From Flammeovirgaceae bacterium UBA5008 (GTDB taxonomy: Bacteria; Bacteroidota; Bacteroidia; Cytophagales; Cyclobacteriaceae), in assembly GCA_002398365.1 (NCBI GenBank), contig DGYK01000062.1:1-47139 (forward strand): 47,139 nucleotides of DNA, written 5' to 3'. Shown here piece after piece: positions 40,033-47,139 of this stretch (the first letter of the stretch is position 1; each line of letters opens with the position of its first letter). Position numbers and translations under genes: made by a program. The notes below the pieces were generated by a model. It was not told the DNA's origin. It searched no databases and saw nothing but the letters and a program-made list of their open reading frames with translations.

Positions 40033-42651
40033 ATGAAAAACTACTTGATTCTATTTGTGATTGTTCTTATGCATTGTGATTTACTAGCGCAGAGCAGCGA
40101 TAGCCTTAAGAAGTTACCACCTGCGCGTTGGGCGCGAGTGAGGTCGGTAGATGTGAAACACATTGCGTTGGACATTCAAATAGATTGGCCGAAGAAACAA
40201 GTGTTTGGCACCGCTACGATTACACTCTCACCACTACAGAAAACAGAACAAATCAAGTTAGATGCAGGCATGTTATCGATAGCATCCATCAATTTGCCGG
40301 ACGGAACCCCTCTGGTATTTAAGTATGATGATCAACAGCCAAACGATGCGCTTGTCATCCAATTAAGTCGAATCTACCAACCCGATGAAAATGTGGATTT
40401 GAAAATAGCCTATCACTCCAATTGGCAAAGCACTTCCGATCCGAACAGTCTGGGAGGAACGAATGGAAAAGGTCTTCGTTTTTTCGGACCTACTTCTACT
40501 GAACCGAATCGCAGACAACAACTATGGACAATGGGTGAGGCGGAAGGAAATCGGTTTTGGTTTCCTTGTTATGATGCACCCAATGATTTGCGCACCTCTG
40601 AAATTAAAATTACCGTTGAGAAGAAATTCACTGCGCTGAGTAATGGACGTTTAGTTGAACGAAAGGAATCAGCAAATGGCATGAGTGTCTACAAGTACAA
40701 GGCAGATGTTCCCTATGCCAATCATCTTACTTCATTAATCGTAGGTGAATTCACAGATTTGCCCCAGCATGTTAATCAACTGACACTGCACAATTATTCT
40801 CTGCCCGATGAAGTAGCAGCTACAACTGCCAGCGTAGCGCAACTGCCAGAAATGATTCGCTACTTTTCGGAGGTGACCGGAGTACCTTATCCTTACTCAA
40901 CTTATTCGCAAGCCTTTGTTCAGGATTTGCCTTGGGGAGTAGGAGGAAATATGCTCTCTACACAAACCGAAAATATGGTAGATGATGATCGCACACATGC
41001 TGATTTTCTTTACTTGTGGGATGACTTGGAAAGCGAAACACTCGCACAGCAATGGTTTGGAAATTATTTGACCCCGGCTGACTGGAGCCACAGTTGGTTG
41101 AGCAAATCGTTTGCTCGCTATTTTTCGGAGCTATACGATCAGCATAAAAATGGTAATGATGAATTTCACTTGTATCCGCGCAACTGGGATCGCAATAGCA
41201 TTTATTTACCAACCTGGAATTCGGGATATCGTCATCCACTGGTGAAAGTGCATTATGATGATCCAAGCTCGTTTATCAATGATGGATACACAAGTTTTCA
41301 TGGTGCACAGGTCTTGCACATGTTGCGGAAGCAGTTGGGAGATGAAACCTGGTGGAAAGCCATTCGACATTTTGTTCGTACGCATGGCGGTGGATTGATT
41401 ACGACTGAAGATTTTCGAAAGTCAGTGGAAGTGGCTAGTGGCCAACCGATGGATTGGTTTTTTGATCAATGGGTGTATAAGATGGGACATCCTATATTTG
41501 AAGTATCAAAGACGTACAATTCAAGTACGAAAGAATTGTTGTTAACAGTTCGGCAAACACAAAAAACAGATCGGCTCGATCCGCAACCACAGACAGAATA
41601 TTTTCAGGGGAACATGGAGATCGAATTAGACGGGCGAATTGAAAGAGTTTGGCTAGAGGCCAAGGAGCTTAACACTTTTAATTTTACATTAGAGCAAGCC
41701 CCTTTGCTTGTAAATTTCGATTATGAAGATTCGTGGGTGAAGGAAGTTCGTTTTGAGAAAACCTTAGACGAACTATTGTACCAGTTTCAAAACGACTCCG
41801 ATGTAATTGGAAGAAGAGGGGCTGGTAGTGAAATTGTAAACTATTTTAAGAAGGAAACAACTTCATCAACAGACAGAGATAAGATTATTGCAGCCTATCG
41901 AAGTGTGCTTTCAGGTAAGAGTTATTGGCGATTTAAATGGGGAGTGGCACTTCCACAGTTGCAGAATATGCTAGCTCCGTCTAACCTTCAATCAAAACCT
42001 ATTCCATTGGACGAAGCAACTATTTCTACACTATTGAATCTCATCCGGCAGGAGAAAGCATGGGTTCGTGCTTCTGCTATTAATTTTTTAGGTATGACAC
42101 GTGATCCGGAATTTGATCAAATGTATTTGAATGCACTCAACGATTCCAGCGATCGCGTCATCAATGCAGCTGCCATTGCATTGGGAAAAAGTAAAAGCCC
42201 GAAAGCATTCCCAGCGTTGAAGAAACTGGTGAACAAACCTTCGTGGAAGTACCAAAGTCTGCTAAGTTCTCTGTTTGCTTTGCAGCAACTGGAAGATCCT
42301 CGCGGATTTGATATCGCCTATAGAGCTTTGGGTGATTTAACATCACCGCATTGGGTGTTGGCAGTACCCATCTGGGATTATCGGATTATTGCAGCTCAAA
42401 CTATTAAAACACTTGGTAAGAGTGAGAAAGCGTACGCACTGCTTTTAGGTGGATTTAAAAAAGCGATGAACGAAAATGACATTCATGGTATTTTCTATAC
42501 AACACTTTTGATAACTGAATTAGGAGATGTTCGAGGATTAGAAATATTTGACCTATTGAAAGCAAAGTTCAAAGAAGATGCCAACGCGATGGTAGCAGTT
42601 GAGCAATTTGAGAGCCAATTGAAGGAAACCACTAAAACAAATACCAAATGA
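40033..42651 (+). CDS. M1 metallopeptidase homologue lacking the catalytic site, with HEAT repeats
   Basis: 872 residues, signal peptide 1-20 (LMHCDLLAQ). Domain layout is that of M1 aminopeptidases: an N-terminal beta sandwich (40-240), a thermolysin-like region (about 255-480) with LETLAQQWFG-type sequence, and a C-terminal HEAT-repeat tail (about 600-860; AWVRASAINFLGMTRDPEF, RVINAAAIALGKSKSPKAFP). At the catalytic place, the usual HELAHQWFG reads ETLAQQWFG (335-343), so both zinc histidines and the catalytic Glu are lost. The downstream zinc Glu site (usually LNEGFA) reads LSKSFA, and GAMEN is GVGGN at 302-306. It cannot be a zinc peptidase. Its stop overlaps the next start (ATGA). Confidence 0.88.
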   Translation: MKNYLILFVIVLMHCDLLAQSSDSLKKLPPARWARVRSVDVKHIALDIQIDWPKKQVFGTATITLSPLQKTEQIKLDAGMLSIASINLPDGTPLVFKYDDQQPNDALVIQLSRIYQPDENVDLKIAYHSNWQSTSDPNSLGGTNGKGLRFFGPTSTEPNRRQQLWTMGEAEGNRFWFPCYDAPNDLRTSEIKITVEKKFTALSNGRLVERKESANGMSVYKYKADVPYANHLTSLIVGEFTDLPQHVNQLTLHNYSLPDEVAATTASVAQLPEMIRYFSEVTGVPYPYSTYSQAFVQDLPWGVGGNMLSTQTENMVDDDRTHADFLYLWDDLESETLAQQWFGNYLTPADWSHSWLSKSFARYFSELYDQHKNGNDEFHLYPRNWDRNSIYLPTWNSGYRHPLVKVHYDDPSSFINDGYTSFHGAQVLHMLRKQLGDETWWKAIRHFVRTHGGGLITTEDFRKSVEVASGQPMDWFFDQWVYKMGHPIFEVSKTYNSSTKELLLTVRQTQKTDRLDPQPQTEYFQGNMEIELDGRIERVWLEAKELNTFNFTLEQAPLLVNFDYEDSWVKEVRFEKTLDELLYQFQNDSDVIGRRGAGSEIVNYFKKETTSSTDRDKIIAAYRSVLSGKSYWRFKWGVALPQLQNMLAPSNLQSKPIPLDEATISTLLNLIRQEKAWVRASAINFLGMTRDPEFDQMYLNALNDSSDRVINAAAIALGKSKSPKAFPALKKLVNKPSWKYQSLLSSLFALQQLEDPRGFDIAYRALGDLTSPHWVLAVPIWDYRIIAAQTIKTLGKSEKAYALLLGGFKKAMNENDIHGIFYTTLLITELGDVRGLEIFDLLKAKFKEDANAMVAVEQFESQLKETTKTNTK

Positions 42652-43253
42652 AACACCCAAATAAAATTATATTGATTATTCTGATTGCGATTGCATCATT
42701 TTCATTAACAGGACAAAATCCAACTACTCACAAATCTCAACCCACAAACCCTATGGAACTTTTAACAATACCTTCACCGACTTCTTCTCCAACCGACTTT
42801 GACTTTCTGCAAGGAAAATGGAAAGTTCACAATCGCAAGTTGAAAGTACGGTTAAACAACAGCAATGACTGGGAACAATTCGAATCTGAATTGCACATGA
42901 AAAAAGTACTGAATGGCCTCGGCAATGTGGAGAATTATTATGCATCATTTAACGGCAAACCGTTTGAAGGATTGGCCGTACGATTATTTAATCCAGAGAC
43001 ACGACTGTGGACAATTTACTGGATGGACACCAATGGAATGAAGATGGACCAGCATCCGGTAACGGGCTCATTTGAAAAAGGAGTGGGTAAATTTTATGCG
43101 CACGACACCTTTGACGGAAAGGAAATTTTGGTGATTTATCAGTGGGATGCGACCAACCCCAAGCAACCAATTTGGTCGCAGGCATTTTCAGTCGATAAGG
43201 GCAAAACGTGGGAGTGGAATTGGGAGATGAGGTTATCGAAAATTCCACAATAG
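42648..43253 (+). CDS. Exported DUF1579-like small protein
   Basis: 201 residues. Signal peptide about 1-22 (IIASFSLTGQ-type end). After a Pro/Thr/Ser-rich linker (residues 25-47), FDFLQGKWKVHNRKLKVRL starts a beta-barrel-like domain of about 150 residues with repeated WTIYWMDTNG, GSFEKGVGKFYAHDTFDGK and WSQAFSVDKGKTWEWNWEMR, as in the DUF1579 and lipocalin-like group. No catalytic motif. Translationally coupled to the M1-like gene by a four-base overlap, so the two are probably made together. Family assignment moderate. Confidence 0.65.
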   Translation: MKHPNKIILIILIAIASFSLTGQNPTTHKSQPTNPMELLTIPSPTSSPTDFDFLQGKWKVHNRKLKVRLNNSNDWEQFESELHMKKVLNGLGNVENYYASFNGKPFEGLAVRLFNPETRLWTIYWMDTNGMKMDQHPVTGSFEKGVGKFYAHDTFDGKEILVIYQWDATNPKQPIWSQAFSVDKGKTWEWNWEMRLSKIPQ

Positions 43254-43354
43254 GGAGTAACAGGCTAACTCATTGCTAAAAATAATCTTCACGCTGGGTG
43301 AGCAGTGCAACAGTTAACAGGTAGTTAACAATTGAATTGCGTAAATTTACGCTC

Positions 43355-44437
43355 ATGGATTTTGGAAGCAAGGTGCTATTCTTTGTGAGTGCTTTAGGAG
43401 CCTTCAACGGTATCATTCTGAGTATTTATTTTTTCTTCTTTTCGGCAAAAAAGCACTTGTCAAATTATTTGTTTGCTGCGCTACTGCTTGTCCTAAGCAT
43501 CCGCATAGGAAAATCAGTCGCTTACTTCTTTGATTATGGCTTACCTAAAATATACCTACAACTTGGTTTGACGGCCTGTTTTTTTATTGGCCCTTTTCTA
43601 TACTTCTTCATAAAATCCGAAATCTCTCAAGTGCGGAAAATACCCAAGTCATGGATAGGGCAAACAATAAGTTGGCTACTGATTATTTTGACAGTGGGAA
43701 TCATGTACCCGTATCAGGAATTTCCCTCTTTGTGGAGAACTCTTTTTATACCGCTTATTTATTTACAATGGGGTCTCTACATCACTATTTCAATTTCACA
43801 CTTGATGCCCCTGTTAAAAAAATGGGGGCGTAAGGAAAAATTAAAGCCTTTCGAATTTTGGGTGCTAACAATTTGCGCAACTGTCTTGATTCTTTTTGTT
43901 TCGTACGTGTGGTCTATTTTGAATATTACCAAAGGCAGTTATATTAATGCGACTGTCTTTTTTTCACTAATTATTTACTTGGTTGTGTTTGTATTGCTGT
44001 ATCGAAGAAAAGCAAACGACTTGTCTTCTTTTTCAGTTCAAAAGTATGGAGATAAACAGCTGAACGAGGATGAAACCTTGTTAGTTATGGCTAAACTGAA
44101 TAGCGCAATGAAAGAGAAGAAACTCTTCAAAAATCCCAACCTGAAATTAAATGACCTTGCCAAAGAACTGAAAATTTCAGGGCACCAACTTTCTCAGATT
44201 TTAAATGATAAGGTCGAAAGAAATTTTACACTGTTTATTAATGAATATCGCATTGATGAGGCTTGCAAGTTGCTGTTAGCCGGTAATAATCTGAAAATTG
44301 AAGCCATTGGCCTTGAAGTGGGCTTTAATTCACGGTCTACTTTCTTCTCAACGTTTAAGAAATTAAAAGGTACAACACCTACTTTATTCCAACAACAGCA
44401 CGGTGCCAATTCTATTGCTCAGAATATTCTGACCTGA
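43355..44437 (+). CDS. Membrane-bound AraC family regulator (7TM-like plus HTH)
   Basis: 360 residues from ATG 43355; an earlier TTG would add only six residues. The first 230 residues hold about seven hydrophobic helices (IILSIYFFFFSAKKHLSNYL, IGPFLYFFIKSEISQ, LIIYLVVFVLLYRRK). The C-terminal 110 residues are an AraC DNA-binding domain: LKLNDLAKELKISGHQLSQI and IEAIGLEVGFNSRSTFFSTF. This sensor-regulator type is abundant in Bacteroidota and acts directly from the membrane. Signal and targets unknown; the serine hydrolase gene downstream is a candidate. Confidence 0.92.
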   Translation: MDFGSKVLFFVSALGAFNGIILSIYFFFFSAKKHLSNYLFAALLLVLSIRIGKSVAYFFDYGLPKIYLQLGLTACFFIGPFLYFFIKSEISQVRKIPKSWIGQTISWLLIILTVGIMYPYQEFPSLWRTLFIPLIYLQWGLYITISISHLMPLLKKWGRKEKLKPFEFWVLTICATVLILFVSYVWSILNITKGSYINATVFFSLIIYLVVFVLLYRRKANDLSSFSVQKYGDKQLNEDETLLVMAKLNSAMKEKKLFKNPNLKLNDLAKELKISGHQLSQILNDKVERNFTLFINEYRIDEACKLLLAGNNLKIEAIGLEVGFNSRSTFFSTFKKLKGTTPTLFQQQHGANSIAQNILT

Positions 44438-44551
44438 TTTACCTTGTTTCTGGTACGGATTTATAAATCTGGACTGGAATACTGATATTGAATAACGATT
44501 GCCACAAACCTTTCGGCTCGGTCTTCGTGTGCTATCTCAAAATCGCAACAC

Positions 44552-46423
44552 ATGCAAAAACTACTTGTTTTAATTCTAACCCTATTTGGGTTTTCAAACT
44601 CATTGTTATCTCAAACTTTATCCGATCGCCAGCAGGCTGAGGAAGTCATCCAAACTTATTTTGATGGTTGGGCTACGGGCGACACTATTAAGGTTGGAAG
44701 AGCCATGCACCGCACATGTCACCTTAAAAACTTCAGAGAGGGCAAGTTTATTGATTTGAATCGGACTCAGTATCTAAATGGCTTCCGGCTACGAAAACGA
44801 CCCGCAGGCCTCATCACGCGAATTGTTTCCATGGATATCACAGCCGGAATTGGCGCAGCCAAGACTGAGATTGTTACCGAACGGGATACCTTCACGGACT
44901 ATTTCAATCTGATGAAAATAGGTCAGCAATGGTTCATCATAGATAAAATTGCAACACGGATTCCACGCCCCACATCACCCGATCTTTCAGAGCCAGTTAA
45001 AGAAACGAATATCATAGGGCAAGCAAAGGCTCAGATCAATAAAGCAGCAGAAATAAAAATAGACTCTCTATTCGCTTCCTACAATTCATTCACTCCAGGT
45101 GTAGCCGTAGCCATTGTAAAAGATGGCCAAGTGATATTAAAAAAAGGATATGGCATGGCTAACCTGAATTACAACATACCAATCACACCGCAAACGGTAT
45201 TTGATATTGCCTCCGTATCAAAGCAATTCACTGCGTTTGCGATTTATCTGTTGGAGAATGAAGGCAAAATCTCTTTGGAAGACGAAGTAAAAAAATACAT
45301 ACCCGAACTGCCCGCGTATGCAAGTACTATTAAAATCAAACATTTGTTGGCTCACACCAGTGGCTTACGAGACTATGGGGCACTGACTTCTATCGCGGGC
45401 TATTACATCACTGATATTACCACTACCACGCAGCTTTTAAAGATGATGAATAAACAACGCGGTTTGATTTTTACCCCCGGCACCACTTATAAATATTGTA
45501 ATGCAGGCTACGTTTTACTAACTGAAATTGTACAACGGACTACCGGTAAAACATTTGCTGTGTACACAAACGAAAAAATGTTTACTCCTCTTGGAATGAC
45601 CAATACATTGTTTTGCGATGACTATCAACTGGTGATTAAGAACAAAGCAGAATCATATGAAAAGATCAAGGATAAATACTATCACCGGCCATCGCTTAGT
45701 ACCACTCCGGGGCCTTCGGGTTTATTAACCACCGTGGAAGATCTCGCGAAGTGGGCATTAAATTTTGAAAAGCCCGTGGTAGGAAATAAAAAATTGATCG
45801 ATCGCTTCAATGAAGTTTCCTATTTGGATAACGGCCACAAAGTATTTGTGCGAATGGATGAAGGTGATTCGATCTTTTATGCGAAAGGACAATTCGTCAC
45901 TAATTATCTAGGTGTAAAACGAATAGGGCATGGTGGACATACAGCAGGCTTCCGAACTTTTTTTGGTCGCTTTCCCGATCAGCGACTATCGATTATTCAT
46001 CTGAGCAATGATGAACATAACGAAGATCTGGGTGGTAGATATGATATTGCCGATTATTATATCAAAGAGTCTTTCTTACAAAAAAAGACGATGGCTTCTA
46101 CTGTTCCAACAACAACTCGCAACACGACCACCAAGGCGGCTCAAAATTTCTCTATTCAATTGACTGAATATGCAGGAACTTATTTCAGCGATGAGCTCGA
46201 TACCCGGTACTACTTTGAAGTGATCAACAATCAACTTGTGATGAAGCATATCCGGTTAGACGATATTGCTTTACAACGCAAGGGTGAAAATAGCTTTACC
46301 GGAAGTGGCCCGAATACTTTCTTTTTCGAAATTAACTTTACAAGAAACACATCTGGCAACGTCAGCGGTTTTGAAATTTCGAATTGGGGCGTCACGAATT
46401 TAAATTTTGTAAAGCAAAATTAA
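44552..46423 (+). CDS. Exported serine hydrolase: NTF2-like domain fused to class C beta-lactamase-type domain
   Basis: 623 residues. Signal peptide 1-20 (SNSLLSQ). Residues about 25-140 are an NTF2-like fold of the lumazine-binding type (AEEVIQTYFDGWATGDTIKV, FNLMKIGQQWFIIDKI). Residues about 165-510 are a beta-lactamase class C/D-aminopeptidase-like serine hydrolase: S221 and K224 in SVSKQF, Y315 and N317 in YKYCNAGYVL, and the KTG-equivalent HGGHTAGF. A lipocalin-like C-terminal part (about 540-623) follows, as in many such enzymes. Could be a carboxypeptidase or esterase; true beta-lactamase action cannot be inferred. Ends before a hairpin terminator. Confidence 0.85.
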   Translation: MQKLLVLILTLFGFSNSLLSQTLSDRQQAEEVIQTYFDGWATGDTIKVGRAMHRTCHLKNFREGKFIDLNRTQYLNGFRLRKRPAGLITRIVSMDITAGIGAAKTEIVTERDTFTDYFNLMKIGQQWFIIDKIATRIPRPTSPDLSEPVKETNIIGQAKAQINKAAEIKIDSLFASYNSFTPGVAVAIVKDGQVILKKGYGMANLNYNIPITPQTVFDIASVSKQFTAFAIYLLENEGKISLEDEVKKYIPELPAYASTIKIKHLLAHTSGLRDYGALTSIAGYYITDITTTTQLLKMMNKQRGLIFTPGTTYKYCNAGYVLLTEIVQRTTGKTFAVYTNEKMFTPLGMTNTLFCDDYQLVIKNKAESYEKIKDKYYHRPSLSTTPGPSGLLTTVEDLAKWALNFEKPVVGNKKLIDRFNEVSYLDNGHKVFVRMDEGDSIFYAKGQFVTNYLGVKRIGHGGHTAGFRTFFGRFPDQRLSIIHLSNDEHNEDLGGRYDIADYYIKESFLQKKTMASTVPTTTRNTTTKAAQNFSIQLTEYAGTYFSDELDTRYYFEVINNQLVMKHIRLDDIALQRKGENSFTGSGPNTFFFEINFTRNTSGNVSGFEISNWGVTNLNFVKQN

Positions 46424-46446
46424 CGATCGAGAAGTTTTATTATCAA

Positions 46447-46485
46447 GCCTGCGGATCTAATTAGTAATCCGCAGGCCTGGTTTTT
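46447..46485 (+). terminator. Rho-independent terminator
   Basis: GCCTGCGGAT (46447-46456) and ATCCGCAGGC (46467-46476) form a perfect 10-base stem with a 10-base loop, followed by TTTTT at 46481-46485. It ends the plus-strand serine hydrolase transcript; the converging minus-strand gene stops inside the T-tract. Confidence 0.8.
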
Positions 46486-47104
46486 ACTCTTCGCACTTCT
46501 TTATCATCTCTTCATTTTGTTTTTTGCCCCAGCTCGGTTTGCGAATATCGGCATCTGATTCTAAGGCAAAGTATTCGGCTGCTTTCTGAAAAAAGGGGAG
46601 TGCGCTCTTTTTACCACCGCCATACATCTCGGGTGTGTAAAATTTACTCATCCCTTCGAGGTAGTAGATGCGCGGGTTTTCTTTGCGAATCTCTTTGGCC
46701 TTCTTCATGTTGAAAGCAAACACTTCACTGTACTTTTGCCACTGGTCTGGAAAGATTCCAATTCGCATGCTGGCAATCATGGCAGCAAGTGCGTACACTT
46801 CGTCATTCTCGCCCTTGGGTGAAGTCTTTGCTGTTTCAAGATTCTTTTCAGCTTCTTCAAAATAGCTGATCTTCTTCGTTTGATCTTGTTCATATACGCC
46901 TAACAATGTTTTGGCGTAAGCCGAATAGTAATGTGTAAACCATTCTGTGTTCCATTTATTGGCAATCAACGACAGTCGATTGCTGCTGGCTAATCTTTCT
47001 TCCTGAGTGGATGCAGCATAAAATTGACGCATAGTAGTTTGAAGTGCTTCGTCTAAAGTTTGAGCGTGTACGAAAGTGGTGCATACCAGCAGGAGTAGGA
47101 GCAT
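46484..47104 (-). CDS. Exported TPR-like helical protein, 5' end uncertain
   Basis: 206 residues from ATG 47104, with a hydrophobic signal (LLLLLVCTTFVHAQ). The mature part is all-helical with TPR-like pieces (LVALAAMIASMRI-type helices; YYLEGMSKFYTPEMYGGGKK; ALPFFQKAAEYFALESDADI). Upstream the same frame stays open to the window end through a 15-A run (T-run 47122-47136 on the plus strand), reading KKKKINKKTK before this ATG. A normal signal peptide would include those Lys, so the true start may lie beyond the window. Function unknown. Confidence 0.75.
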   Translation of the reverse strand: MLLLLLVCTTFVHAQTLDEALQTTMRQFYAASTQEERLASSNRLSLIANKWNTEWFTHYYSAYAKTLLGVYEQDQTKKISYFEEAEKNLETAKTSPKGENDEVYALAAMIASMRIGIFPDQWQKYSEVFAFNMKKAKEIRKENPRIYYLEGMSKFYTPEMYGGGKKSALPFFQKAAEYFALESDADIRKPSWGKKQNEEMIKKCEE

Positions 47105-47139
47105 CTTTGTTTTCTTGTTTATTTTTTTTTTTTTTTCAA

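Noticed and set aside
40033..42651. Active M1 aminopeptidase
   Set aside because: HExxH, the downstream Glu and GAMEN are all replaced, so zinc-dependent catalysis is not possible.
44552..46423. Antibiotic-resistance beta-lactamase
   Set aside because: SVSK and YCN motifs show only the broad serine-hydrolase fold; the fusion and lipocalin-like ends are typical of housekeeping peptidases or esterases.

Overview
The window looks like a chromosomal segment of a Bacteroidota bacterium, most likely Cytophagales-like. Supporting signs are: exported proteins whose signal peptides end in A-Q; few visible Shine-Dalgarno sites; several copies of the TAnnTTTG promoter element typical of the phylum; and families common there (DUF2452, GbsR with a DCC protein and a TIGR01777 epimerase, LytTR/His_kinase pairs, 7TM-AraC regulators). 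No rRNA, tRNA, CRISPR array, transposase, integrase or phage structural gene was recognised.

Layout. 1-866: the 3' end of a VOC (glyoxalase-fold) gene and a stretch with coding remnants. 867-4086: two exported hydrolases, one a fusion of a metallo-beta-lactamase fold with an alpha/beta hydrolase. 4087-12750: an AT-rich accessory island of short unrelated genes, nearly all on the plus strand. Most are orphans; recognisable ones are a lipocalin-like protein, a Crp/Fnr regulator with a sterol-desaturase-like enzyme, a DUF2310 zinc-ribbon protein and a DUF7660-like protein. They are separated by homologous non-coding blocks, and the island ends in a 21-bp minisatellite of about 13 units. 12751-17817: a large secreted BNR/sortilin-type propeller translationally coupled to a lone ABC ATPase, then a LacI regulator. 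17835-21942: a LytTR two-component pair divergent from a secreted PD40 protein, a membrane-anchored protein and an SGNH hydrolase. 22025-27867: a GbsR-DCC-epimerase-CoA-binding cluster, convergent with a Bcp peroxiredoxin carrying a histone-H1-like tail, an M23 peptidase and an FAH-family hydrolase. 27980-37000: housekeeping genes (M48 protease, DUF2452 protein, DnaQ-like exonuclease, a degenerate Mur-ligase-like protein, SixA-like phosphatase, topA, a transketolase N-terminal half, ggt). 37029-47139: regulators, two DJ-1/PfpI-type proteins, a catalytically dead M1-peptidase-like protein with HEAT repeats coupled to a small exported protein, a 7TM-AraC regulator, an NTF2/beta-lactamase fusion and an exported TPR-like protein.

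The observations most worth following are the island, where non-coding spacers are conserved while the genes between them are unrelated (cassette-like), and two pseudoenzymes: an M1 peptidase homologue without its zinc site and a Mur-ligase homologue without its P-loop. Function is inferred from sequence motifs only. Several genes probably start at an ATG inside a longer TTG-initiated frame, and those ATG starts are the ones given.
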